Shown: positions 17,047-25,747 of the stretch, one piece after another
Position numbering within the stretch: the first letter of the stretch is position 1
Layout of the letters: the number at the start of each line of letters is the position of its first letter
Source of the DNA: Devosia sp. FKR38
GTDB taxonomy: Bacteria; Pseudomonadota; Alphaproteobacteria; Rhizobiales; Devosiaceae
DNA length: 64,000 nucleotides
Assembly (NCBI RefSeq): GCF_005222805.1
Contig: NZ_STGC01000005.1
Coordinates: forward strand, 2,127,256-2,191,255
Direction of reading: 5' to 3'
Made by a program: the position numbers and the translations under genes
The notes under the pieces: model-generated
Told to the model about the DNA's origin: nothing
The model's database searches: none
Seen by the model: the letters and a program-made list of their open reading frames with translations, nothing else

Positions 17047-17060
17047 TTGATCGGGATCAA
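17047..17060. promoter_or_regulatory. Perfect FixK/FNR box upstream of ccoN
   Basis: TTGATCGGGATCAA is a full match to the FNR/FixK consensus TTGAT-N4-ATCAA. A class II promoter would start near 17095, about 42 bases before the ccoN ATG. Confidence 0.85.
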
Positions 17061-17136
17061 AGATCGACAGCCGTGGTGGGCTAGGGCTTCTGCCTGGTGG
17101 GGCGGACCCACGAATGGCAAGGTTGGGGTTCGGGGC

Positions 17137-18783
17137 ATGCTTGCAGATTTCACACGGGGTGAGCGGACCACGGCATCCATCATACTGGGCGCCCTGCTGG
17201 TCGTGGGCCTGGCGATGGCAATTGTTGGCCGGAACGACCTGATAGGTATCCATGGCTGGGTCGTGTGCGCTGCCGCTCTGGCTGGAATTGTTACCATTCT
17301 GCGCCAGTTCGACCTGCCGGAGCCCACGCCAGAACGATACTCCGAATACTATGACGCGCCGACGCGCCTGGGCCTGATCCTGACTCTAGCATGGGGCGTG
17401 GTCGGCATGGCCGCTGGTGTGTGGGTGGCGGCACTCCTGGCCTGGCCGGACCTGACGTTTGATGTCGCTTGGCTCAGCTTTGGCCGTCTACGTCCGATTC
17501 ATACCAGCGGCGTGATTTTCGGATTTGGCGGCAATGCCCTAATCGCTACCTCTTTCCACGTGCTGCAGCGGACAACCCGGGCAAGGCTCCCCGACGCGAT
17601 TAGTCCGTGGTTCGTGCTGCTGGGCTACAACCTCTTCTGCGTGATTGCCGCGAGCGGCTATCTCATGGGGCTGACGCAGTCCAAGGAGTATGCCGAGCCC
17701 GAATGGTACGCCGACATCTGGCTGGTGGTGGTCTGGGTCGTCTATTTCGCCATCTACATGCGGACCCTAGCGCGCCGCAAAGAGTCCCATATCTACGTGG
17801 CCAACTGGTACTACATGGCCTTCATCCTGGTCGTGGCGATCCTGCACATCGTCAACAATCTTGCAGTGCCTGTCTCGCTGGGCTCGGCCAAGTCCTATTC
17901 CCTGTTTGCCGGCGTGCAGGATGCCATGACCCAGTGGTGGTACGGCCACAACGCGGTGGCCTTCTTCCTCACTGCCGGCTTCCTGGGGATGATGTACTAT
18001 TACCTGCCCAAGCGCGCCGGTCGCCCGATCTTTTCGTACCGCATGTCGATAATCAGCTTCTGGGGCATTACCTTCATGTATATGTGGGCGGGTTCGCATC
18101 ACCTGCACTACACGGCGTTGCCACACTGGGTGCAGACGCTAGGCATGGCCTTTTCGATCGTGCTGCTTGTGCCCTCCTGGGCCTCGGCCGGAAATGCGCT
18201 GCTGACCCTCAATGGTGCCTGGCACAAGGTGCGCGACGATGCGGTGCTGCGATTCATGGCCCTGGCCGCCATCTTTTATGGAATCACCACCTTCGAAGGC
18301 TCGTTCATGGCCATCCGTGCCGTGAACTCGCTCAGCCACTACACTGACTGGACCATTGGGCATGTTCATGCCGGGGCTCTGGGCTGGGTAGCGATGATTA
18401 CCTTTGGTTCGCTCTATTCATTGGTGCCTTCCATGTTCAAGCGGGAGCGGATCTACTCGCAGAGGCTGGTGGAGGTGCACTTTTGGCTCGCCCTGTCGGG
18501 TACCGTTGTCTACGTCTTCGCCATGTGGAACTCGGGCGTCATCCAGGGCCTGATGTGGCGTACCTATGACGAGACCGGGACGCTGAGCTACTCATTCATT
18601 GAGAGCCTGGTGGCCATGCATCCCTACTACATCGCGCGTGCCTTCGGCGGACTGCTGTTCCTGCTTGGCGCCCTTACCGCTCTTTACAACGTCATCATGA
18701 CCATCCGCATGCCCGCACGAGGTGCAGCGCTGGGCGCCGAGGGTGACCTGCCAGCCACACCTGCATTACAGGCGGGAGAATAG
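17137..18783 (+). CDS. ccoN: cbb3-type cytochrome c oxidase subunit I
   Basis: The 548-aa catalytic subunit has about 12-14 helices. Heme and CuB ligand regions are visible: IHTSGVIFGFGGNAL, QWWYGHNAVAFFL with the Tyr-Gly-His-Asn of CcoN, MWAGSHHLHY (the H-H pair) and DWTIGHVHAGALGW. It reduces O2 with high affinity and pumps protons at low oxygen. The ATG at 17137 is the first start downstream of the predicted promoter; longer in-frame extensions run through the FixK box. ccoO follows after 4 bp. Confidence 0.97.
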   Translation: MLADFTRGERTTASIILGALLVVGLAMAIVGRNDLIGIHGWVVCAAALAGIVTILRQFDLPEPTPERYSEYYDAPTRLGLILTLAWGVVGMAAGVWVAALLAWPDLTFDVAWLSFGRLRPIHTSGVIFGFGGNALIATSFHVLQRTTRARLPDAISPWFVLLGYNLFCVIAASGYLMGLTQSKEYAEPEWYADIWLVVVWVVYFAIYMRTLARRKESHIYVANWYYMAFILVVAILHIVNNLAVPVSLGSAKSYSLFAGVQDAMTQWWYGHNAVAFFLTAGFLGMMYYYLPKRAGRPIFSYRMSIISFWGITFMYMWAGSHHLHYTALPHWVQTLGMAFSIVLLVPSWASAGNALLTLNGAWHKVRDDAVLRFMALAAIFYGITTFEGSFMAIRAVNSLSHYTDWTIGHVHAGALGWVAMITFGSLYSLVPSMFKRERIYSQRLVEVHFWLALSGTVVYVFAMWNSGVIQGLMWRTYDETGTLSYSFIESLVAMHPYYIARAFGGLLFLLGALTALYNVIMTIRMPARGAALGAEGDLPATPALQAGE

Positions 18784-18787
18784 CCCC

Positions 18788-19516
18788 ATGTTTGGTTTCC
18801 ATTATCGTCTCGAACGCAGCGCCATCGGGCTCGTCGCCTTCATTGTCCTGGTCGCATCGATCGGCGGGTTCATCGAGATCGCGCCTCTTTTCACGATCGA
18901 CGAGACCGTCGAAATCGCCGAGGACATGCGGCTCTATACGCCCCTGGAGCTGGCCGGCCGCAACATCTACATCCGCGAAGGGTGCTATGCCTGCCACAGC
19001 CAGATGATCCGCACCCTGCGCGACGATGTCGACCGGTATGGTCCCTATTCCCTGGCGGTGGAAAGCAGCTACGACCATCCTCAGCTCTGGGGCTCCAAGC
19101 GAACAGGGCCCGACCTGGCGCGCATGGGCAACAAGTACTCGGATGCCTGGCACGTCGCTCACCTCTATAACCCGCGCGACCTGGTTCCCGAATCCAAGAT
19201 GCCTGCCTATCGCTGGCTGCTCCGCGATCAGCTCAGGATCGACGACCTGGGTGGCCACCTGGCGGCGATGCGTGCTGTCGGCGTTCCCTATACCGATGAG
19301 CAGATCGCCTTCGCCACGCAGGACGCCTACGGCCAGGCGAACCCTGACAGCGCCGAGGCATCGGGCGTCATGGAACGCTATGGCGCGGCCACAAATGTGC
19401 GCCTGTTCGACGGCACCGGTCCGTTGACAGACATGGACGCGCTCGTCGCCTACCTGCAGATGCTCGGCACGCTCACCGACGTCGCCCATGAAGAACAAGC
19501 GGACGAGGTGGAATGA
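18788..19516 (+). CDS. ccoO: cbb3-type cytochrome c oxidase subunit II (monoheme)
   Basis: The 242-aa protein is anchored by one N-terminal helix (SAIGLVAFIVLVASIGGFIE). It has a c-type heme site C-Y-A-C-H in YIREGCYACHSQMI and a Met ligand region near NPRDLVPESKMPAYRWL. It passes electrons from CcoP to CcoN. The stop codon overlaps the ccoQ start (ATGA at 19513). Length and motifs are normal for the family. Confidence 0.96.
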   Translation: MFGFHYRLERSAIGLVAFIVLVASIGGFIEIAPLFTIDETVEIAEDMRLYTPLELAGRNIYIREGCYACHSQMIRTLRDDVDRYGPYSLAVESSYDHPQLWGSKRTGPDLARMGNKYSDAWHVAHLYNPRDLVPESKMPAYRWLLRDQLRIDDLGGHLAAMRAVGVPYTDEQIAFATQDAYGQANPDSAEASGVMERYGAATNVRLFDGTGPLTDMDALVAYLQMLGTLTDVAHEEQADEVE

Positions 19517-19689
19517 TGCCCTTCGATCACGAGACGGTCGTCGGATTCGCGAAGTCTTTCGGCCTGTTCTACCTCATCATCCTCAGTTCCATCTGTCTGG
19601 CCTGGACCTATTGGCCCTCCAACAAGAAGGGCTTCGATGAGGCGGCGCAAATGCCTGTGAGCGAGGGGGAGGATCGGCCATGGCGCTGA
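19513..19689 (+). CDS. ccoQ: cbb3-type oxidase subunit CcoQ/FixQ
   Basis: The 58-aa single-helix protein is MMPFDHETVVGFAKSFGLFY, then a hydrophobic run, then the cytoplasmic SNKKGFDEAAQMP. It is the small assembly/stability subunit of the cbb3 complex. Starts at 19513 and 19516 are both possible. The coding frame overlaps ccoO by 4 bp and ccoP by 10 bp, showing tight translational coupling. Confidence 0.9.
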   Translation: MMPFDHETVVGFAKSFGLFYLIILSSICLAWTYWPSNKKGFDEAAQMPVSEGEDRPWR

Positions 19690-20552
19690 AGGAGCGGGAC
19701 GAATTCTCGGGACAGGTGACGACGGGCCACGAATGGAACGGCATCAAGGAGCTCAACACTCCGGTACCCCGTTTGGTCTGGGCCTTTCTCGGCACCATGG
19801 CCCTGTTCGCCGTGGTCTGGACCATTCTCATGCCGAGCTGGCCGGGGATCAATGGCTACTTCCGTGGCCTTTTGGGTGCCGACCAGCACCAGTCGGTCGA
19901 ACTCACCCTGGCTCAGGCCGCAGCCGATCAGGCCCGATGGACCGAGCGCCTTGTCAATGAGGACCTGGCGACCCTGCAGGCAGATGCCGACATCATGGCT
20001 GTGGTGCGCCAGGCCAGTTCATCCCTGTTCATCGACAATTGCGCTGCCTGCCATGGCGTCGAGGCCACAGGTAATCCGGGTTACCCCAACATCGCCGAAG
20101 CGCCAATGATGTGGGGCGGGGACGCCGACACGATTGCCGAAACGATCCGTGTCGGCATCAATGCCACCCATCCCGAGACCCGCTTCGCGCAGATGCTTGC
20201 TTTCGGTCGTGACCAGATGCTGGCCGGAGCAGAGGTTACGCTGCTGGCGGACTACGTAGCGTCCATCAGCCATGGGCCGGCATTGCCGACAGAGCAGCGC
20301 CTTGCCGCAGAAGAACTGTTCGCCAATAACTGCGCTGGCTGTCACGGTGAGACGGCAAAGGGCATGGTGGAAACCGGAGCGCCCGATCTCACCGATGAGT
20401 ACTGGACCTATGCCGGCGACCATGCCGCGATCCGCCGCTCGATTTACAACGGCCGCCAGGGCACAATGCCGGCCTGGGAGGGACGCCTCTCCACCGCCCA
20501 GATCCGCATGCTGGCGCTGTATGTGCTCGACCTGCGAAGCGCCACGCCATGA
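19680..20552 (+). CDS. ccoP: cbb3-type cytochrome c oxidase subunit III (diheme)
   Basis: The 290-aa protein has the N-terminal CcoP segment (HEWNGIKELNTPVPRLVW) and one membrane helix, followed by two cytochrome c domains. Heme sites are CAACHG (about residue 120) and CAGCHG (about 220). It takes electrons from periplasmic cytochrome c or cupredoxin and hands them to CcoO. It overlaps ccoQ by 10 bp and the following 67-aa gene by 4 bp. Confidence 0.96.
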   Translation: MALKERDEFSGQVTTGHEWNGIKELNTPVPRLVWAFLGTMALFAVVWTILMPSWPGINGYFRGLLGADQHQSVELTLAQAAADQARWTERLVNEDLATLQADADIMAVVRQASSSLFIDNCAACHGVEATGNPGYPNIAEAPMMWGGDADTIAETIRVGINATHPETRFAQMLAFGRDQMLAGAEVTLLADYVASISHGPALPTEQRLAAEELFANNCAGCHGETAKGMVETGAPDLTDEYWTYAGDHAAIRRSIYNGRQGTMPAWEGRLSTAQIRMLALYVLDLRSATP

Positions 20553-20752
20553 GGACGGACGAGGGCATTTCCAGTGATCGCCGACGCTTGCCGCTTGGCT
20601 GGATAGTGGGTCTGGGCATTGTTTCGATCCTCGTTCTTGCGAATGCCCACCTCGTTTACGCCGCCTTCACGTCGCAGCCAGACTGCGTCGCCCATCTCAA
20701 GGGGCCAGATGGCAGCCAGGTTAATTTCCGCGCTGCCAAGTCGGGCTGCTGA
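20549..20752 (+). CDS. 67-aa single-helix protein in the cco operon
   Basis: One membrane helix (LGWIVGLGIVSILVLANAHL) precedes a short periplasmic tail, FTSQPDCVAHLKGPDGSQ, ending AAKSGC. The two cysteines and one histidine could hold copper or form a disulfide. It begins inside the ccoP stop (ATGA) and occupies the place where ccoG and ccoH (fixG, fixH) normally sit, though it is much shorter than either and has no ferredoxin motif. It may be a reduced CcoH-like assembly factor or a copper handler; neither can be shown here. Confidence 0.75.
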   Translation: MRTDEGISSDRRRLPLGWIVGLGIVSILVLANAHLVYAAFTSQPDCVAHLKGPDGSQVNFRAAKSGC

Positions 20753-20769
20753 TCAGAATCGGAAGAGCC

Positions 20770-21564
20770 ATGTCCCATCCTGTCGATACCCTGCCGCCAT
20801 ACGAACCAGCCCTGCCGCGGGCCATCGATCACAATCGCCATTTGCCTGCCAGCGCACCTCTGCAATGGCTGGCAGACGGCTGGCGCGACCTCTGGACGCG
20901 TCCTGCTTTGAGCCTTGCTTTTGGGATCGGCGTGACGCTCGTATCCTATGGCGTCGTCTTCGCCATGTTCACCATCGGCTGGGCTCAGATACTGTTTCCC
21001 GCACTGGCTGGGTTTCTCGTGATCGGCCCGCTGCTTGCGACCGGTCTCTACGTCAAGAGCCGCAGCCTGGGGTTGGGGGAGCAGCCCTCGTTCCTATCAA
21101 TGCTGCTTCCCCGTGGCGGCATGCATCTTCTCTTCGTGGGCGCCGTGCTCATGAGCCTGATGCTGGTATGGGTCCGCGCGGCCGTTCTGCTCTATGCCCT
21201 CTTTTTCGGATGGCGCCCCTTCCCGGGCTTTGACCAGATCCCCAGCATGCTGCTGACAACAAGCCCGGGACTCTGGCTGCTGATCGTGGGCACGCTTGTG
21301 GGCGGGCTGTTTGCTGCCTTCTCGTTTGCAATTGGCGCCTTCTCGATCCCGCTGGTTCTCGACCGGCATTGCGACGCTTTCTCGGGAATGGGCCTTTCCC
21401 TGTCCTTCGTCAGCAACAACATGCCCGCCACTTTGGTCTGGGCCGCCCTCGTCGTCGGTCTTGTTCTGGTGAGCGTCGCCACCGGCCTTGTCGGCCTCAT
21501 CATCATCTTCCCGCTCCTGGGCCATGCCACCTGGCATGCTTATGTCGCGGTGCGGGGAGAGTAG
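20770..21564 (+). CDS. DUF2189 integral membrane protein
   Basis: The 264-aa protein has about six helices. It has the DUF2189 features: a Trp-rich N-terminal segment (PLQWLADGWRDLWTRPALSL), a Gly/Pro helix (FLVIGPLLATGLYVKSRSLG) and the C-terminal FPLLGHATWHAYVAV. Genes of this family often neighbour cytochrome oxidase genes in alphaproteobacteria, but no function is established. It lies between the 67-aa gene and ccoI in the same transcription unit. Confidence 0.8.
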   Translation: MSHPVDTLPPYEPALPRAIDHNRHLPASAPLQWLADGWRDLWTRPALSLAFGIGVTLVSYGVVFAMFTIGWAQILFPALAGFLVIGPLLATGLYVKSRSLGLGEQPSFLSMLLPRGGMHLLFVGAVLMSLMLVWVRAAVLLYALFFGWRPFPGFDQIPSMLLTTSPGLWLLIVGTLVGGLFAAFSFAIGAFSIPLVLDRHCDAFSGMGLSLSFVSNNMPATLVWAALVVGLVLVSVATGLVGLIIIFPLLGHATWHAYVAVRGE

Positions 21565-21573
21565 GGGGCTGAG

Positions 21574-23808
21574 GTGACCTGTTGCGCACCCTCGCCGGCC
21601 TTTGCTGAAGCTCTGGCGGGCGGCCCCAACCGTGGTCCGTCCGACAATGAAGTCCGGCTGGCCAGTCGTGTCCTGGGTGATGGCCTCCGCCAATCGGAAT
21701 TCTCCGTGCCGGCAATCCACTGCGGGGCCTGCATTCGCACGATCGAGACCGCGCTCGATGCCTTGCCAGGCGTGGTCAGTTCACGGGTCAATCTTTCGAG
21801 CAGGCGGGTTACGGTGCGCTGGCGCGACGATGGCGTCGTCGCCCCGCCACTGGTGCGACGTCTGGTTGAGCTGGGGTACGAACCCAACCTGTTCTCGTTG
21901 GAGGCAACCGGTCGGGACGCGCAACTGGCTGCGCTTGTGAGGGCGCTGGCCGTGGCTGCCTTCTGTTCGATGAACATCATGATGCTTTCTGGATCGGTCT
22001 GGTCCGGGGCCAACGGTGGGACCAGGGAGATGCTGCACTGGATCTGCGCAGGGTTGACGCTGCCCGCCCTGCTTTATTCGGGACGTGTCTTCTACCAGTC
22101 CGCCTGGTCGGCAATGCGTTCGGGCCATACCAATATGGACGTGCCGATTACCATCGGCATCGCGCTGGCATTCGCCCTGAGCCTTTATGACACCATCTTT
22201 GCCGGGGATCAGGTGTACTACGACGCGGTCGCTTCCCTGATCTTTTTTCTACTCATCGGGCGTACACTCGATCACGCTATGCGCGAGCGCGCCCGCACAG
22301 CCGTCAGCGGGCTGGCTCGCTTGTCGCCAGCGGGCGCACTTGTGCTTGATGAGGGTGGCGAGCGGGCCTACCTCCCGCTCGCGGACATAGAACCGGGTCG
22401 TTTGATCTCGGTGGCGGCCGGTGACCGCATTCCACTCGACGGCGTGGTGATTGCCGGTCAGAGCGCTCTCGATCGGAGCATGCTGACCGGTGAAAGCCTG
22501 CCGGAACCGGTTGCGCATGGCCAGTTCGCACCTGCTGGCGCCCTCAACCTCTTTGGCGACCTGACCATGCGCACCACGGCGGATGTTCAGGGCTCCACCT
22601 TGCATCGGCTGGTGAAGCTGCTGGACGACGCTGAATCCGGTCGCACGCGCTATCGGCTGATCGCGGACCGCGCCGCGGCCTGGTATTCGCCGGTTGTCCA
22701 TCTGGCAGCCGTACTGGCGTTCCTCGGCTGGATGCTGGTCGGCAGCAACCTGCATGATGCGACGACGGTTGCCATTGCCGTTCTGATCATCACCTGCCCC
22801 TGCGCCCTGGGCCTCGCCGTGCCGATGGTGCAGGTCGTGGCCGCCCGCCGGCTCTTTGATGCCGGAATTCTGGTCAAGGATGGCAGTGCGCTCGAGCGGA
22901 TGGCGGAAGTCGACACCGTGGTCTTCGACAAGACCGGCACCATGACCACGGGCCTTTCGGCTCCGGCGGTGCTTTCAGGCTCCGCCGAAGACCTTGCCAT
23001 GGCCGCAAGCCTGGCAGGTCTATCGCGTCACCCTTATTCAGGCTCCATCGCGCGCGCCTTCGCTACGGATCGCCCTGTCGCCTGGACCGAGATCTTCGAG
23101 CATGCCGGTCTGGGCATTGAGGCGCGCCTTGATGCCCAGGTGTACCGCCTGGGTCGACCCGGCTGGTCCGGGCCGCTGGACGCCGACGGCAGGACCGTCT
23201 TCAGTCGCGACGGAAAGGTGCTGGCCGCATTCGCCTTTGAAGATCAGTTGCGCCCCGGTGCTCATGATGTTGCACGTAGCCTCAAGGTCGACTGCCGGGT
23301 TGAAATGCTCTCAGGAGACCATCCAGCCATCGTTGGCGAGTTGTCACGCAAGCTCGGAATCGCGAGTAAGGGCGGCTTAATGCCCGCCGACAAGCTTGCC
23401 CGCATTGCCGCACTTCAGGCAGAGGGACGGCGCGTTCTGATGGTCGGCGATGGCCTGAACGATACCGCAGCCATGGCCCGTGCCCACGTGTCGATGGCGC
23501 CAGCCAGCGCTGCCGATATCAGCAGAAACCGGGCCGACTTCGTGTTCCTTCGGAACGATCTGAGCGCCGTACTTCACGCCATGATGATCGCGCGAGAGGC
23601 TCGTGACCTGGTCCGACAGAATCTCGGCCTGGCCGTCGCCTACAATGCCATCGCCTTGCCGGTCGCGATAGCGGGTCTGGTCAATCCCTTCATCGCTGCC
23701 ATTGCCATGTCCGCTTCCTCCATAATCGTGGTGCTCAACGCCCTGCGCCTGGGCTGGCATCCCTTCCGGACACATCGGCTCGTTCCCATGCGGGAGGCGC
23801 TGGCATGA
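21574..23808 (+). CDS. ccoI: Copper-exporting P1B-type ATPase for cbb3 assembly
   Basis: The 744-aa protein has an N-terminal heavy-metal domain with the binding pair C-G-A-C (IHCGACIRTIETAL), eight predicted helices, the ion motif C-P-C (ITCPCALGLAVPM), the phosphorylation site DKTGT and the hinge MVGDGLNDTAAMA. The start MTCCAPSPAF, from a GTG, gives an additional Cys pair typical of CcoI/FixI. It moves Cu(I) towards the periplasm for CuB of CcoN, and could also supply NirK. It overlaps ccoS by 4 bp. Confidence 0.94.
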   Translation: MTCCAPSPAFAEALAGGPNRGPSDNEVRLASRVLGDGLRQSEFSVPAIHCGACIRTIETALDALPGVVSSRVNLSSRRVTVRWRDDGVVAPPLVRRLVELGYEPNLFSLEATGRDAQLAALVRALAVAAFCSMNIMMLSGSVWSGANGGTREMLHWICAGLTLPALLYSGRVFYQSAWSAMRSGHTNMDVPITIGIALAFALSLYDTIFAGDQVYYDAVASLIFFLLIGRTLDHAMRERARTAVSGLARLSPAGALVLDEGGERAYLPLADIEPGRLISVAAGDRIPLDGVVIAGQSALDRSMLTGESLPEPVAHGQFAPAGALNLFGDLTMRTTADVQGSTLHRLVKLLDDAESGRTRYRLIADRAAAWYSPVVHLAAVLAFLGWMLVGSNLHDATTVAIAVLIITCPCALGLAVPMVQVVAARRLFDAGILVKDGSALERMAEVDTVVFDKTGTMTTGLSAPAVLSGSAEDLAMAASLAGLSRHPYSGSIARAFATDRPVAWTEIFEHAGLGIEARLDAQVYRLGRPGWSGPLDADGRTVFSRDGKVLAAFAFEDQLRPGAHDVARSLKVDCRVEMLSGDHPAIVGELSRKLGIASKGGLMPADKLARIAALQAEGRRVLMVGDGLNDTAAMARAHVSMAPASAADISRNRADFVFLRNDLSAVLHAMMIAREARDLVRQNLGLAVAYNAIALPVAIAGLVNPFIAAIAMSASSIIVVLNALRLGWHPFRTHRLVPMREALA

Positions 23809-23969
23809 CAGACTTCTTCTTTCTGATACCGGTGTCGATCCTGCTGGGGCTGGTTGGGCTCGTGGTCTTTCTCTGGACCCTTCGGGACGGTCAATACGAC
23901 GACCTGGAGGGCGCCTCTGAACGCATTCTCTACGACTCCGATCGCCCACGCCGCGATGACACAGTTTGA
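23805..23969 (+). CDS. ccoS: cbb3 oxidase maturation protein CcoS
   Basis: The 54-aa protein has one N-terminal helix (IPVSILLGLVGLVVFLWTL) followed by the conserved RDGQYDDLEGASERIL segment of CcoS/FixS, needed for cofactor insertion into CcoN. It starts in the ccoI stop codon (ATGA). Its stop codon overlaps the regulatory box of the next transcription unit. Confidence 0.92.
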   Translation: MTDFFFLIPVSILLGLVGLVVFLWTLRDGQYDDLEGASERILYDSDRPRRDDTV

Positions 23970-23979
23970 TCGGTGACAA
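23966..23979. promoter_or_regulatory. FNR/NnrR-type box for hemerythrin-nnrU
   Basis: TTGATCGGTGACAA fits TTG-N8-CAA. It overlaps the ccoS stop codon. A class II transcription start would be near 24014, 23 bases before the hemerythrin ATG. Confidence 0.7.
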
Positions 23980-24036
23980 AGTGGCCGCTGACCGCCCTGC
24001 TAAGTTGCTCGGACACTCCAGGATCCAGGGCTGCCC

Positions 24037-24489
24037 ATGAAACCTGCTTCGCCGCTGAACAGACTGAGATCACGCTACGAGGATCTGCTGGGAGTTTGCG
24101 ATGAGCTGGAAGCCTTCGCGGACGGGTTACCGGGTGTGGTCCCGGCAACCCTATGCGCCCAGTTGATCCGGCGGCTGGCAGACGCGCTGTCGGCAACGCA
24201 CAGGGAGGAGGAAGCGGTCCTTCTGCCAGTACTATCCTCCTCCACCCAGGTCGGTCTGCGCAACGTTGCCACGCGGCTTCGGCAAGAGCATGTTTTCGAT
24301 AGCCAGGTTGTGATGGAGATTGAGGAGTCCTTGCTGGACTGGGTGGCCGGGGCTCCGGGGCTTTCGCCTGACGCCATTGGCTACCTGCTTCGGTCCTTCT
24401 TCGAAAGTGTGCGCCGTCATGTGCGGTCCGAGCAGGATCTGTTGCTCTTGCTGTTCGAGGGAATGCCGCCAGCCGGGGTGCTACATTGA
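24037..24489 (+). CDS. Hemerythrin-domain protein
   Basis: This 150-aa four-helix protein has iron-ligand candidates in SATHREEEAVLLPVL (H-x3-E), RLRQEHVFDSQ, and RRHVRSEQDLLLL (H-x4-D type). This pattern fits a non-heme diiron hemerythrin-like domain. Such proteins in denitrification loci are thought to bind O2 or NO, or to help Fe-S repair. It is the first gene of a two-gene unit with nnrU, whose TTG start lies within its stop codon. Confidence 0.75.
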   Translation: MKPASPLNRLRSRYEDLLGVCDELEAFADGLPGVVPATLCAQLIRRLADALSATHREEEAVLLPVLSSSTQVGLRNVATRLRQEHVFDSQVVMEIEESLLDWVAGAPGLSPDAIGYLLRSFFESVRRHVRSEQDLLLLLFEGMPPAGVLH

Positions 24490-25172
24490 CCCAGTTCGCG
24501 CTTGCCCTCGCGGCCTTCCTCGCGCTCCATTCCATTCCGGCCATGCCGGGGGTTCGACGGCAACTGATCGCCACGTTCGGTTTCCAATCCTACCTCCTCG
24601 GCTACTCGGCGGTCTCTATCGCCGGCCTTGCATGGGTGTTTCACGCGGCATTCGCGCTGGATTACATAGAGTTGTGGCCACCCGCCCCCTGGCAGGCCTG
24701 GCCGGCAATCCTGCTGTCGCCGGTCTCCGCGTTGCTGATCGCCGCCGGCCTGATCAGTGGCAATCCGGCCTCAATCTCGATGCGACGGGTGGGTGGCCAA
24801 CCCGGCGCCATTGTCGCGATCACTCGTCACCCTGTCCTCTGGGGCTTCCTCCTCTGGTCATTCAGCCATATGCTGGCCAATGGGGATCTGCGCAGCTTGC
24901 TGCTCTTCGGTTCCCTGGCTCTCTTTTCAGCGGCCGGAATGTGGATCGTCGAACGGCGACAGCGCCGCACCCTGGGAGTAGACTGGATCCAGATCCAGTC
25001 ATCGTCCAGCATCCTGCCGTTCGCCGCCATAGCGCGAGGCCGAGCCAGATTGAGATTTGACCGGGAAATGGGCATTGCCCTGGTCTTGTCGGTCCTGATC
25101 ACAATCTGGCTCCTTTCGGGTGGTCACGCTGCCCTGTTTGGAGCGGACCCGCTGGCCATGGCGGCGCTTTAG
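24486..25172 (+). CDS. nnrU: NnrU family membrane protein
   Basis: This 228-aa protein has about six helices and the NnrU/isoprenylcysteine-methyltransferase-like motifs ALHSIPAMPGVRRQLIATFG, SISMRRVGGQPGAIVAITRH and PVLWGFLLWSFSHMLANGD. nnrU was found near nir/nor genes in Rhodobacter and its role is unclear. Translation uses a TTG overlapping the hemerythrin stop, so the two genes are coupled. The 3' end overlaps the convergent ubiX by 4 bp. Confidence 0.85.
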   Translation: MTQFALALAAFLALHSIPAMPGVRRQLIATFGFQSYLLGYSAVSIAGLAWVFHAAFALDYIELWPPAPWQAWPAILLSPVSALLIAAGLISGNPASISMRRVGGQPGAIVAITRHPVLWGFLLWSFSHMLANGDLRSLLLFGSLALFSAAGMWIVERRQRRTLGVDWIQIQSSSSILPFAAIARGRARLRFDREMGIALVLSVLITIWLLSGGHAALFGADPLAMAAL

Positions 25173-25747
25173 CCGGTTTCGCCATCCCAAGCCCTCGCCT
25201 CCGGCTTCCCCGGCAGGCCCAGGAGGTCGATGGCTCGGGCAGCCAGGTGGTCGACAACGTCTTCGAGCGTTTCCGGCCGATGATAGAATGCGGGGACTGG
25301 GGGCATGACGATGGCCCCAATCTCGGTGACGGCCACCATGTTTCGCAGATGCCCCAGGTGCAGCGGTGTTTCGCGGGCCAGCAACACCAGCCGCCGACGC
25401 TCCTTGAGGTGGACATCGGCTGCACGAGTCACGAGGTTGTCGGTTATCCCGGCGGCAATCGCGGCAAGGGTCCGCATCGAACAGGGCGCAATGATCATGC
25501 CCGCGGTTCCGAGCGACCCGCTGGCAATGCTCGCGCCGATATCTGCTTGGTCGTGGCTCCGCGTTGCCATGGACGTCACCTGGTCGTATGCCTTTGGGCC
25601 GACTTCGTGCGCCAGGGTTCGTCGGGCAGCCGCGGAAACGACCAACTCGGTCTCCACGTCCGGTCTGGCCGCCAGACGTTGCGCGATCCGCAAGCCCAGT
25701 GCTGCCCCTGACGCTCCGGTCAGGGCCAGGACGATGCGGCAGGTCAT
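25169..25747 (-). CDS. ubiX: UbiX flavin prenyltransferase
   Basis: This 192-aa flavoprotein begins with the FMN-binding VLALTGASGAALGLRIAQRL and has IIAPCSMRTLAAIAAGITDN and LVLLARETPLHLGHLRNM, all typical UbiX segments. It makes prenylated FMN, the cofactor UbiD needs to decarboxylate 4-hydroxy-3-polyprenylbenzoate. It follows ubiD with a 4-bp overlap. Its presence with ubiD beside ubiTUV completes an O2-independent section of ubiquinone synthesis. Confidence 0.94.
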   Translation of the reverse strand: MTCRIVLALTGASGAALGLRIAQRLAARPDVETELVVSAAARRTLAHEVGPKAYDQVTSMATRSHDQADIGASIASGSLGTAGMIIAPCSMRTLAAIAAGITDNLVTRAADVHLKERRRLVLLARETPLHLGHLRNMVAVTEIGAIVMPPVPAFYHRPETLEDVVDHLAARAIDLLGLPGKPEARAWDGETG

